64,000 nucleotides of DNA, from contig JAFLBS010000001.1 of NCBI GenBank assembly GCA_017303755.1, positions 1 to 64,000 on the forward strand, in the 5' to 3' direction. The position numbers and the translations under genes were made by a program. The stretch comes from Flavobacteriales bacterium. Its GTDB lineage: Bacteria > Bacteroidota > Bacteroidia > Flavobacteriales > Flavobacteriaceae. This document shows positions 45,999 to 53,621 of the stretch, in pieces (within the stretch, counting starts at the first letter, position 1; each line of letters starts with the position of its first letter). The notes under the pieces were generated by a model. It searched no databases and was not told the origin of the DNA. It saw only the letters and a program-made list of their open reading frames with translations.

Positions 45999-47687
45999 AT
46001 GCAACTTTCAGAACAAGAAATCATTAGACGAGAAAAACTCAAAGCTCTTCGTGATTTGGGAATCAACCCTTATCCAGCCAATTTGTATCCAGTAACACAC
46101 ACTTCTAAACAAGTGAAGGAACAATTTGAAGAAGGTAAGAAGGTGATCTTGGCTGGAAGAATCATGAGCGACCGTGACATGGGAAAAGCTTCATTTGTTG
46201 AGCTACAAGACAGTGAAGGTCGTATACAGTTGTATTTCAACCGCGACAACATTTGCCCTGGTGAAGACAAAACTTTATACACTCAAGTTTTTAGAAAACT
46301 AACCGATTTAGGTGATTTTATTGGAGTTGAAGGCGAATTGTTTTTAACTAAAGTGGGAGAAAAGTCGGTTCGCGTGGACCAATTTACTTTTTTAAGCAAA
46401 ACATTGCGACCGCTACCATTACCAAAAAAAGACGAAGAAGGTCATGTTTTTGACGCTTTTGTCGACCCAGAATTGCGTTATAGAATGCGTTATGTAGATT
46501 TGGTGGTAAATCCTGATGTTAAGGAAGTATTTGTTAAAAGAACCAAATTATTTACCGCAATGCGGAATTTCTTTAACGATGCGGGTTATATGGAAGTGGA
46601 AACTCCGATATTACAAGCGATTCCAGGTGGAGCTGCCGCACGACCATTCATTACTCATCATAACAGTTTGGATATTCCTTTGTACATGCGAATTGCCAAC
46701 GAATTGTATTTGAAACGATTGATTGTAGGTGGATTTGATGGTGTATACGAATTTTCAAAAAACTTCAGAAATGAAGGAATGGATCGAACGCACAATCCTG
46801 AATTTACAGCAATGGAAATCTATGTAGCCTACAAAGACTACAATTGGATGATGGAGTTTACCGAAAACTTATTAGAACATTGCGCTTTGGCAGTCAACGG
46901 AACGACAGAAGCTACTTTTGGTGATCATAAAGTCAATTTCAAAGCACCGTATGCACGTGTAACCATGACCGATGCCATTAAACAATTTACAGGTTTTGAT
47001 ATTTCTGGAAAAAGTGAAACCGAACTTTTTGACGCTGCAAAATCAATGGGAATTGCTGTGGATGAAACCATGGGGAAAGGAAAATTAATTGATGAGATTT
47101 TCGGAGCTAAATGTGAAGGGAATTTTATTCAACCAACCTTTATAACTGATTATCCAAAAGAAATGTCACCGTTATGCAAATCGCACCGTGACAACCCCGA
47201 ATTGACAGAACGTTTTGAGTTGATGGTATGCGGAAAAGAAATTGCAAATGCGTATTCAGAATTGAATGATCCGATTGACCAAAGAGAGCGTTTTGAAGCA
47301 CAAATGGCATTGGCAGAAAAAGGTGATGACGAAGCGATGTTTATTGACCAAGACTTTTTACGTGCGTTGGAATTTGGAATGCCACCAACATCGGGATTGG
47401 GAATCGGAATGGATCGTTTGATTATGTTTTTAACTAACAATGCATCGATTCAAGAAGTGCTGTTCTTCCCACAAATGCGACCTGAGAAAAAACAAATTGA
47501 ATTGACTGAAGAAGAAAAATTAATTATTAGTTTATTGAAAACTGAAAACAATCAACCTTTAGCTCAATTAAAAGAAAAATCGCAATTGAGTGGTAAAAAA
47601 TGGGATGCTGCTATGAAAGGATTAGCCAAACACGGAATGACCAAAGTTGTGGTAGACGGAGAAAATAAAACAGTGGTTTTGAATTAA
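45999..47687 (+). CDS. lysS: Lysine--tRNA ligase (class II)
   Basis: The product is 562 residues. The N-terminal OB fold binds the anticodon (VILAGRIMSDRDMGKASFVELQD, near 50-72). The class II catalytic core has motif 2 (FRNEGMDRTHNPEFTAMEIY, near 260) and motif 3 (GLGIGMDRLIMFL, near 465). A C-terminal extension of about 60 residues (TEEEKLIISLLKTENNQ to the end) follows the normal end of bacterial LysS; flavobacterial homologues carry similar tails, of unknown role. Single gene with a promoter and a bidirectional terminator. Confidence 0.97.
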   Translation: MQLSEQEIIRREKLKALRDLGINPYPANLYPVTHTSKQVKEQFEEGKKVILAGRIMSDRDMGKASFVELQDSEGRIQLYFNRDNICPGEDKTLYTQVFRKLTDLGDFIGVEGELFLTKVGEKSVRVDQFTFLSKTLRPLPLPKKDEEGHVFDAFVDPELRYRMRYVDLVVNPDVKEVFVKRTKLFTAMRNFFNDAGYMEVETPILQAIPGGAAARPFITHHNSLDIPLYMRIANELYLKRLIVGGFDGVYEFSKNFRNEGMDRTHNPEFTAMEIYVAYKDYNWMMEFTENLLEHCALAVNGTTEATFGDHKVNFKAPYARVTMTDAIKQFTGFDISGKSETELFDAAKSMGIAVDETMGKGKLIDEIFGAKCEGNFIQPTFITDYPKEMSPLCKSHRDNPELTERFELMVCGKEIANAYSELNDPIDQRERFEAQMALAEKGDDEAMFIDQDFLRALEFGMPPTSGLGIGMDRLIMFLTNNASIQEVLFFPQMRPEKKQIELTEEEKLIISLLKTENNQPLAQLKEKSQLSGKKWDAAMKGLAKHGMTKVVVDGENKTVVLN

Positions 47688-47706
47688 AACCGAATCAATA
47701 AAAAGT

Positions 47707-47738
47707 AAAAAGGGAACCCAATTTTGAGTTCCCTTTTT
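47707..47738. terminator. Bidirectional terminator after lysS
   Basis: An 11-bp stem, AAAAAGGGAAC/GTTCCCTTTTT, with a T-run. Shared with the convergent small membrane protein gene. Confidence 0.9.
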
Positions 47739-47743
47739 TTGTA

Positions 47744-48013
47744 TTAATAACCTCCAGATCCGGCTCCTGCTGCCATTGCTGCGGCAAAGATAGATCCAAA
47801 TGCCAAAAAGAGTAAGAACATTAAAGCCAATATAATAGCCAGCCAAATTAGTTGAGCTTTAGCCCAGTTCTGCTTATTAACATTTTGATTTTCTCCAAAG
47901 GCATAAATGAATAGCATCACTAATCCTACTAACGGAATAGCTAAAATTAAAAAAGTGATTAACCACTCTTTTACTGACATTGGTTTTTGGTTTGGGTTTT
48001 CGAATGATTCCAT
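47744..48013 (-). CDS. Small membrane protein, two helices
   Basis: The product is 89 residues. The N-terminus MESFENPNQKPMSVKEW is cytosolic, followed by helices LITFLILAIPLVGLVMLFIYAF and AQLIWLAIILALMFLLFLAFGSIF and an Ala/Gly-rich tail ending GAGSGGY. It resembles the CCC-motif/DUF-type small membrane proteins frequent in Bacteroidota, but the family is not certain. It lies 42 bp after the outer-membrane protein gene, so readthrough from the mbn-type operon is possible. Confidence 0.7.
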   Translation of the reverse strand: MESFENPNQKPMSVKEWLITFLILAIPLVGLVMLFIYAFGENQNVNKQNWAKAQLIWLAIILALMFLLFLAFGSIFAAAMAAGAGSGGY

Positions 48014-48055
48014 AATTAGATGTTTTTAATTGGTTTATTACGGCTAATGTAGAAA

Positions 48056-49015
48056 TTATAAACTATAATTCAAATTAACACTCCATCTATAATTTGCTTT
48101 CACTCTACCATCAGTTAGATTTTGGCTTACTGGCAGCATCGCATTAGCTCCAAAAGAAAATTTCTTTTTCCCAATTTCAAAGCCAATTTTACCAAACAGT
48201 ATGCTTCCTGAAGTTCCTCTGACTATTTGTTTGTGTTGTTTATTATCATCATAAATTTCACCTGCCAGACCCAATTGTGGCGCAAATGAAAATGTATCAT
48301 TTTCGTGCAAGTAGAAAAAAGTTCCTGCATAATTCAGTTGATTTCCGAAGCGATAGTACTTTTGATTTTGCGTTTTAATCACATAATTCAACATCGTATT
48401 CAATCCGATTTTTTTTCTTTTGACAACATATTCTGTAGCAAAGAAATAATCCCAACTTCCGGTTCCGACTTGGTAACTCGGATTTACCGCACCTGAATTA
48501 CTCTCGTTGAATTTACCCGTTGGTGCTTTTACTCCTGCTCCAACTTGCAACGTGTGTACCAAATACGTACTGTCTTTATGTGTTTGATACAATCGATACA
48601 TTCCGAGTACGGTTACATCTCCAATTCCACTGATATTTTGATTTCCATTTGCTGTTTCACGACTGTGAAAATGATACGGAGCCAAAACAGAAACCTGCAT
48701 GTTTTTCACCATTGGTATTCGCGCCCAAAGCTGAACTGTATTGAAATTTTCATTGTACCATGACGAATTACTGTACAACCCATCAGTGCTTTTATAACTT
48801 TGGTTGAAATAGCGAATTCCGATAAAATTAGTATTCAGCATGGATGCAAAACCCATGCTTCCACCACTGGCTGAGCAACCGCAAGCGTCGCAATCATCGT
48901 CTTCTAACAAAGTGTAGTATTGTTTAAATTGATTGGCTTTAGCTAAACTGTCTTTGGAAGTAGCATTTGAAAAGCAACTCATCAAAAGCAGTACATAAAT
49001 TAAACTCTTTTTCAT
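48056..49015 (-). CDS. Outer-membrane beta-barrel (transporter-like) protein with N-terminal Cys cluster
   Basis: The product is 319 residues with signal peptide MKKSLIYVLLLMSCFSNA. Next to it is an acidic Cys cluster, LLEDDDCDACGCSASGGSMG (near residues 37-56), with Cys-x2-Cys-x-Cys, a plausible soft-metal site. The rest is a barrel of alternating strands (NFIGIRYFNQSYKS, MQVSVLAPYHFHSRE, VLGMYRLYQT) ending SVNLNYSL, like the phenol-degradation/transporter superfamily. It starts 4 bp after the MbnH gene, so it is co-translated. A copper-related role is inferred from context and the Cys motif. Confidence 0.78.
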   Translation of the reverse strand: MKKSLIYVLLLMSCFSNATSKDSLAKANQFKQYYTLLEDDDCDACGCSASGGSMGFASMLNTNFIGIRYFNQSYKSTDGLYSNSSWYNENFNTVQLWARIPMVKNMQVSVLAPYHFHSRETANGNQNISGIGDVTVLGMYRLYQTHKDSTYLVHTLQVGAGVKAPTGKFNESNSGAVNPSYQVGTGSWDYFFATEYVVKRKKIGLNTMLNYVIKTQNQKYYRFGNQLNYAGTFFYLHENDTFSFAPQLGLAGEIYDDNKQHKQIVRGTSGSILFGKIGFEIGKKKFSFGANAMLPVSQNLTDGRVKANYRWSVNLNYSL

Positions 49016-49019
49016 CTTT

Positions 49020-50057
49020 TTAATATTCGGCGAATTTAGGATTGGTCAAAAATTCGTTATCGGTTAAGGTGAACAGAAAAGCAATTAGTTTGGATTTTTC
49101 TGTTGTTGACAATGGAATTCCAAGTGTACCATTATTTAAACTTGGATCTAAGTTTTGCGTATTTACTACTCCAGAGCTGTAATGATTCAAGACCGCATCT
49201 AACGTATAAAATCGACCGTCGTGCATGTAAGGAGCGGTTTTTTCGATGTTGCGCAAACTCGGCACTTTGAATTTGTAGCGATCTTGTTCCAATTCGGTTA
49301 CGCGGTAACGACCAACATCATTGACACTTGGATTGATGGGTAAACCATTATTTCGAAACGAATTATCGGTAAAAATATCAGTAGCGTGGCACGAAGCGCA
49401 TTTTTGATTGAAAATAGCATAACCTTCCAACTCGTCTTGTGATAAGGTTCCACCCGATTCATTGCGACGGTATTTATCAAAACGCGAATTGCTTGAAGTA
49501 GCCATAACCATAAATTGGCCCAATGCTTTGAGCATATTTTCGGAATTGATTAAACCATCGGCAAAAGCTTGTTTGTAGAGTTTTTGATATTCGGCATCGT
49601 TTTTCATCATGTTGATGGCTGCCGTAAAATCGCCGTTCATTTCGATTGGGCTAGTAAATGGAATAATCGGTTGTAAATCGAGATGCGTTGTTGCTCCGTC
49701 CCACATAAAAGCGGTTTGGTACGCCAGATTTTGAATGGGCGGCGTGTTTCTGGTTCCGATGGCGTCACCAACGCCGTGACTTACGGAATGACCATGATGT
49801 GTAAAGGCATCTTCTTGAATGTGGCAAAAACCACAAGACACGATTCCGTCGGAAGCCAAACGACCATCGTAGAATAATTTTCTTCCGAGTTCGAATCCTT
49901 TTTCGGTAAGTGGATTATTGGCTAAGTTGTAGGCTAACGGCGGGAAATTACTCGGCACACGATAATCGATTGGAAGATTTTGGTATTCATCGGAATCGTC
50001 GTTAGAGCAACTCCAAAGAAAAGGAATAAGTACTAATGCATAGTGTAGTGTTTTCAT
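49020..50057 (-). CDS. Di-haem MbnH-like peroxidase (MauG/CcpA superfamily), lipoprotein
   Basis: The product is 345 residues with lipoprotein signal MKTLHYALVLIPFLWSC. Two haem c motifs are present: CGFCH near residue 75 and CASCH near 223. Family blocks include LGRKLFYDGRLASDGIVSC, GTRNTPPIQNLAY, MWDGATTHLD, FKVPSLRNIEKTAPYMHDGRF (haem ligand Met/His region) and LDAVLNHYSSG. In the MbnP/MbnH pair, MbnH oxidises a Trp of MbnP to kynurenine to build its copper site. The upstream mbnP homologue makes MbnH function more likely than a plain cytochrome c peroxidase. A structured element separates the two genes. Confidence 0.85.
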   Translation of the reverse strand: MKTLHYALVLIPFLWSCSNDDSDEYQNLPIDYRVPSNFPPLAYNLANNPLTEKGFELGRKLFYDGRLASDGIVSCGFCHIQEDAFTHHGHSVSHGVGDAIGTRNTPPIQNLAYQTAFMWDGATTHLDLQPIIPFTSPIEMNGDFTAAINMMKNDAEYQKLYKQAFADGLINSENMLKALGQFMVMATSSNSRFDKYRRNESGGTLSQDELEGYAIFNQKCASCHATDIFTDNSFRNNGLPINPSVNDVGRYRVTELEQDRYKFKVPSLRNIEKTAPYMHDGRFYTLDAVLNHYSSGVVNTQNLDPSLNNGTLGIPLSTTEKSKLIAFLFTLTDNEFLTNPKFAEY

Positions 50058-50071
50058 AAGCTGTTGTTTTT

Positions 50072-50214
50072 TAGCCCAGATAGTAATGAAAAGCCCGGAG
50101 CGCTTACACCTTTACCATTGCTGGCGAGAGAAAGCGACCAACGGAAGCTTGCTCTTGCCTTACAATGGTTGGTGTAAGAGCGAGGACTTGTAATGAATAG
50201 CTGGATGAGCTTCT
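50072..50214 (+). ncRNA. 143-nt structured element A (candidate RNA / structured repeat)
   Basis: It starts TAGCCCAGATAG and ends ATAGCTGGATGAGCTTCT. GCTTACACC pairs with GGTGTAAG, CCATTG with CAATGG, GGCGAGAG with CTCTTGCC (one G-U), and AGC/GCT closes the loop GACCAACGGA. It aligns gap-free with the element at 59645-59787: termini and apical loop are identical or nearly so, while the stem sequences differ. G-U pairs fall on the + strand, which would make it antisense to the operon. It fills the mbnP-mbnH spacer. Whether it is Rfam Flavo-1 or another family cannot be decided here. Confidence 0.65.
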
Positions 50215-50221
50215 AAAGAAA

Positions 50222-51007
50222 TTAATCGTTGTGAACGTGGTGTACTTCGAACATGTTAGCGATGTTAGCCGTAACCAAAGCCAATTTACTTCCGCCCATG
50301 ACCATTGCGCCATCAGTAAAATTGATTTTGTTCGTTCCATCAGGAAGTTGCGACAAATCGGCCATCAAGTGAATTTGCGGCGTTATTGTAGTACGCACCA
50401 AAGCTTTTTCAGGTAAGTTCACAGTAACTTCAGTGTAGTTGTAATCGGTTCCGGTTTGACCTGTGTGCAACATAAAAGTTGTATCAGTAGTAACGGTTGC
50501 TGAAGTGAAAGTTCCTTCTAAGGCTACAAATTTGTAACCTGCGCTCCATGACCACATCATTCCGGCTGCTTGCGCTTGCGTTAAGAAATCGCCTTGACCT
50601 GTAGCACCTAAATTGAATTGTGCTTGATCCACTCCGATTCCGAATTTAACTTTAGTGTAATTAGCAGCTGGAATGTTTGGTAAATTTAACAACGTAGAAG
50701 CGGCTGTTGCTTCGTCGATGATGAAGTAGCTTTGGCTTTTTGGCACAGTGTAAGTTGAACCGTCTTCTTTAGTTAAAACGATGTTACTTACGATGTATTT
50801 TGCTTTGGTAATTTTTACAGTTTCACCGTTTGAATTTACATACGCAGTGTTGAAAGCCAAATCGGCGTCTTTGTATACATTGTCGAATTCTAATTTTAAG
50901 TTTCCTTCTCCAGTGATTACTTCTGCTGGATCATCGTCGTTAGAACATGAAGAGAATGCGAAAGTGATTGCTAAAGCAGCAATTATAGTTTTTAATTGAA
51001 ATTTCAT
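50222..51007 (-). CDS. MbnP family copper-binding lipoprotein
   Basis: The product is 261 residues from MKFQLKTIIAALAITFAFSSC (lipoprotein signal). MbnP features: LKLEFDNVY start, the central block AAGMMWSWSAGYKFVALEG with the WSW motif whose Trp is the expected kynurenine precursor, TTFMLHTGQTG, and a metal-rich end (MFEVHHVHND). MbnP proteins bind copper once MbnH has modified the Trp. Many occur outside methanobactin operons, as here. The upstream in-frame ATG at 51070 is rejected because it adds residues before a clean signal peptide. The partner gene is next downstream. Confidence 0.85.
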   Translation of the reverse strand: MKFQLKTIIAALAITFAFSSCSNDDDPAEVITGEGNLKLEFDNVYKDADLAFNTAYVNSNGETVKITKAKYIVSNIVLTKEDGSTYTVPKSQSYFIIDEATAASTLLNLPNIPAANYTKVKFGIGVDQAQFNLGATGQGDFLTQAQAAGMMWSWSAGYKFVALEGTFTSATVTTDTTFMLHTGQTGTDYNYTEVTVNLPEKALVRTTITPQIHLMADLSQLPDGTNKINFTDGAMVMGGSKLALVTANIANMFEVHHVHND

Positions 51008-51143
51008 TTTGTGTATTTTTTTATTAATTAATGTTATAGAAATAGTGTGCTTGAAAAGAGAACTTTTCAAACAATTGGGACGCGATTGTCCTGTCCATTC
51101 TTTGGATTGGAATCGAAAACAAATTACTCAACCATCTTAGGTT

Positions 51144-51170
51144 AAGATTGCTTCATTCTTCGCAATGACA
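51144..51170. repeat. Dispersed repeat AGATTGCTTCATTCTTCGCAATGACA
   Basis: Second copy of the word at 18671-18695, with ATTGC/GCAAT able to pair. It lies in the spacer between the Cys-motif gene and mbnP. Upstream in the same spacer is a perfect hairpin, TTGAAAAG/CTTTTCAA (51051-51070). Confidence 0.6.
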
Positions 51171-51548
51171 TTAAGAAATAAAAGTGGGCGGATGAAAAAC
51201 GGAACAACTGTTCAAGTGAAAGTAATGATTGGAATAGTTGTTTCCTACTAAGGAATTAGTATGAAAATAAATTTGTGACACGATAACGGGTTGAAGTTCT
51301 TGGTAAAACAAGACTTCGCTTTCGTGTTTGGAGTTATCTTTTTTATCGGAAGAAATGGGTTTTTCGTCTTCGGAAGCTTTGGCCAATTCTTTCATCAAAT
51401 GACATTTTCCGTTACATTTTAGCTCGGGTTTTTCTTTATTGATACAAAGTTCTTTGGAAATGTACTCATAATTCACCATATAGTCCAAAAACGGTAAAAC
51501 CGGTTTTAGAAGCATGACAAGTGACACAATGAATAACATCTTCTTCAT
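51171..51548 (-). CDS. Small secreted Cys/His protein with CNGKCHL motif (putative copper handling)
   Basis: The product is 125 residues. The hydrophobic N-terminus MKKMLFIVSLVMLLKPVLPF is a signal peptide or anchor. The conserved block is KELCINKEKPELKCNGKCHLMKELAK (Cys-x9-Cys-x3-Cys with His/Met), followed by a charged linker and a C-terminal His-rich strand ending SVFHPPTFIS. Homologues with the CNGKCxL and FHPP motifs are common in Flavobacteria, often near copper or cytochrome genes; none is characterised to my knowledge. First gene of the mbnP-mbnH operon. The -7 box ends 4 bp before this ATG, so the message is leaderless or the true start is the ATG at 51539. Confidence 0.7.
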   Translation of the reverse strand: MKKMLFIVSLVMLLKPVLPFLDYMVNYEYISKELCINKEKPELKCNGKCHLMKELAKASEDEKPISSDKKDNSKHESEVLFYQELQPVIVSQIYFHTNSLVGNNYSNHYFHLNSCSVFHPPTFIS

Positions 51549-51552
51549 GCAG

Positions 51553-51560
51553 CAAATTTA
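51553..51560 (-). promoter_or_regulatory. -7 box of the CNGKC-mbnP-mbnH operon
   Basis: TAAATTTG on the minus strand. Its last base lies 37.5 bp from the centre of the palindrome at 51583-51598, the same distance as for the divergent crp-type promoter. Confidence 0.65.
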
Positions 51561-51582
51561 GCATAAGAAATTGATAGTTTTG

Positions 51583-51598
51583 TATGATTTTGGTCATA
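51583..51598. promoter_or_regulatory. Operator copy 1 (TATGA-N6-TCATA), shared by two divergent promoters
   Basis: TATGATTTTGGTCATA has perfect 5-bp outer arms. Its centre is 37.5 bp from the ends of both divergent -7 boxes, which corresponds to about -41.5 for each, the class II activator position of Crp/Fnr proteins. Confidence 0.75.
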
Positions 51599-51620
51599 AT
51601 TTTAGTATTTTTATAAAAAC

Positions 51621-51628
51621 TAACTTTG
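51621..51628 (+). promoter_or_regulatory. -7 box of the Crp/Fnr-type regulator gene
   Basis: TAACTTTG matches TAnnTTTG. It overlaps the most upstream possible start codon (51626), which argues that translation begins at 51692 instead. Confidence 0.7.
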
Positions 51629-51691
51629 TATCATCAAGTTGTAAAGGCTTTAAAAACAAGCATTCCCAACTTAAATCACTCGGAATCAATC

Positions 51692-52279
51692 ATGCAAATA
51701 GATTTGGATTTACTCTTTACTTGGGGCGCAATTGCAAAAGAATATAAGAAAAATGACATCATTTTGCATGAGGATGAAACAGCCAACTTTTACTATCAAG
51801 TAATAGAAGGTTGTGTGCGAATGTTCAACTCCAATGACGACGGAAAGGAATTTACGCAGGGTTATTTTTGCAGTGGTCAAAGTTTTGGTGAACCGCCTTT
51901 GTTTATTGACGAAAAATATCCTGCAACTGCTGTTGCTTTTCAGGATTGCAAAATTATTAAGTTGTCAAAAGAGAAGTTCTTAAAGATTTTAGACGAATAT
52001 CCATCGATACAAAAACAATTTTTAAGACTGATGGCGCAACGCATTCACAGCAAAGCCAAAACCTCAAAAGACATTATCAATCAGAAACCTGAATTTAGAA
52101 TCATTGCGTTTTTAAATTCAAATAAAAAAGGAAACAGCAATGTAAAAGAATTGGTTCCATTTACACGTCAAGAAATTGCCAATTTCACTGGATTGCGAGT
52201 AGAAACCGTAATCAGAGCATTTGCCAAGATGAAAGCAAGTAAAAAAATCGATATTATCAATCATAAAATTTATTATTAG
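51692..52279 (+). CDS. Crp/Fnr family transcriptional regulator
   Basis: The product is 195 residues from MQIDLDLLFTWGAIAKEYKK. The cyclic-nucleotide-binding-like domain has FYYQVIEGCVRMFNSNDDGKEF and CSGQSFGEPPLFIDEKYPATAVA. The C-terminal winged HTH is FTRQEIANFTGLRVETVIRAFAKMKA. Its recognition helix has E-T-V-I-R where FNR has E-T-I-S-R; E and R contact the GA/TC core in FNR, consistent with the TGA half-site proposed here. The four-Cys Fe-S signature of FNR is absent, so it is not an oxygen sensor of that type; an NO or redox signal is possible. It probably activates itself and its neighbours. Confidence 0.88.
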   Translation: MQIDLDLLFTWGAIAKEYKKNDIILHEDETANFYYQVIEGCVRMFNSNDDGKEFTQGYFCSGQSFGEPPLFIDEKYPATAVAFQDCKIIKLSKEKFLKILDEYPSIQKQFLRLMAQRIHSKAKTSKDIINQKPEFRIIAFLNSNKKGNSNVKELVPFTRQEIANFTGLRVETVIRAFAKMKASKKIDIINHKIYY

Positions 52280-52280
52280 A

Positions 52281-53555
52281 ATGGTTTTTCGGAGTTCGTT
52301 TTGGCTCAAATTTTCATTAATTAATTTACTTATTGTGGCGTTGTTGGGATTGTTAATGCGCTATAAAATCGGGTTTGAGTTTCCGTTTTTTGATCAGAAA
52401 CACTTGCAACATTCCCATTCACACTTTGCTTTTTCGGGTTGGATCAGTCATACTTTGATGGTGCTGATGATTTTATATTTAGAGAAGAAAATAGTCCTTC
52501 GACATGCTCAGGATGACAAAAATAAAAAGAAAACACAGAATCAAATTTTAAAAAAATACAATTCCATTTTAATCGGCAATTTGATTTGTGCCTACGCAAT
52601 GTTAGTGTCGTTTATCATTCAAGGTTACGGATTGATTTCGATTGTTTTTTCTACTTCATCCATCGTAATTGCATTTGTATTTGCATACTTTTTCTTTCAG
52701 GATTTGAAACTGATTCCGAAAGAAGATGCATCGAAAAGCTGGTTTAAAGCAGCGCTTTTTTTCAATGTAATTTCGTCGCTGGGCACATTTGCTTTAGCGT
52801 ACATGATGATGACAAAAAACATTCATCAAAACGAATATTTAGCATCTATTTATTATTACTTGCATTTTCAATACAACGGCTGGTTTTTCTTTGCTTGCAT
52901 GGGTTTATTGATTTCTTTTTTACAACTAAAGGCTTCAGAAAACATCTTTTACTTCAGATCATTCTGGTGGTTTTTTGGTTCGTGTATTCCCGCTTATTTC
53001 CTATCAACACTTTGGTTAGAATTACCCATTTGGGTTTATAGTTTAACTGTAATTGCTGCTATAATTCAAGTGGCAACATGGTTTAAATTTTTAACCCTGA
53101 TTTTAAAAACCAAAAAGGCCTTTTTTGAAAACTTGCCGTTCTTTTTACACTATATTTTACTATTTGTTGGATTCGCTTTGAGTGTCAAATTCGTACTTCA
53201 ATTGGGTTCAACAATTCCGGCTTTGAGCAAACTAGCCTTTGGTTTTAGACCAATTGTAATAGCTTATTTGCACTTGGTTTTGCTTGCGATAATCACTTTG
53301 TTTTTGTTATTTTACATTTACGCCAATAATTTAATTCATAGTAATAAACCAATTAAAAAGGGTGTAATCATATTTTCAATTGGTGTGTTTTTAAACGAAA
53401 TTATTTTAGCTTTTCAAGGTATTGCTTCTTTCAGTTACACCATGATTCCGTGGATTAACGAGCTTCTTTTATTGGCCGCAATTGTCTTAGTAATTGGAAT
53501 TGCAATTACCACTTTCTTCTCTTTAAAAAAAGTTAAAAAGGATACTATTTTATGA
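52281..53555 (+). CDS. Polytopic membrane protein, haem-copper-oxidase subunit I-like
   Basis: The product is 424 residues with about 11-12 membrane helices. His residues lie in positions reminiscent of oxidase/NO-reductase subunit I: QHSHSHFAFSGWISHTLM (near 42-59), SIYYYLHFQYNGWFFFACMGL (near 190-210) and PIVIAYLHLVLLAIITLFLL (near 329-348). It lacks the full canonical set I would need to call NorB or CcoN. It starts 1 bp after the regulator stop, so it is one operon. Residues 72-81 (VLRHAQDDKN) in a cytosolic loop are encoded by a dispersed DNA repeat. Function is inferred to be NO or redox related from the neighbourhood. Confidence 0.65.
   Translation: MVFRSSFWLKFSLINLLIVALLGLLMRYKIGFEFPFFDQKHLQHSHSHFAFSGWISHTLMVLMILYLEKKIVLRHAQDDKNKKKTQNQILKKYNSILIGNLICAYAMLVSFIIQGYGLISIVFSTSSIVIAFVFAYFFFQDLKLIPKEDASKSWFKAALFFNVISSLGTFALAYMMMTKNIHQNEYLASIYYYLHFQYNGWFFFACMGLLISFLQLKASENIFYFRSFWWFFGSCIPAYFLSTLWLELPIWVYSLTVIAAIIQVATWFKFLTLILKTKKAFFENLPFFLHYILLFVGFALSVKFVLQLGSTIPALSKLAFGFRPIVIAYLHLVLLAIITLFLLFYIYANNLIHSNKPIKKGVIIFSIGVFLNEIILAFQGIASFSYTMIPWINELLLLAAIVLVIGIAITTFFSLKKVKKDTIL
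52496..52519. repeat. Dispersed CTTCGACATGCTCAGGATGAC repeat inside a coding sequence
   Basis: It matches the intergenic word at 34619-34642 (ATTCGACTGCGCTCAGGATGA...) and keeps the reading frame open, adding the peptide LRHAQDDK to a cytosolic loop of the membrane protein. Confidence 0.75.
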
Positions 53556-53566
53556 TTCCACTCATA
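53551..53566. promoter_or_regulatory. Operator copy 2 (TATGA-N6-TCATA) upstream of the fasciclin gene
   Basis: TATGATTCCACTCATA overlaps the stop of the preceding gene. Its centre is 36.5 bp before the last base of a weak -7 box (GTACTTTG, 53588-53595). The fasciclin ATG is at 53622. Confidence 0.7.
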
Positions 53567-53621
53567 AAATAACTACTTCATAATTAGGTACTTTGTGGTA
53601 AATAATCAAGTATCAATTATT

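Noticed and set aside
50104-50340. Minus-strand frame across the structured element
   Set aside because: Overlaps mbnP in another frame and gives a low-complexity translation; the nucleotide structure explains the sequence better.
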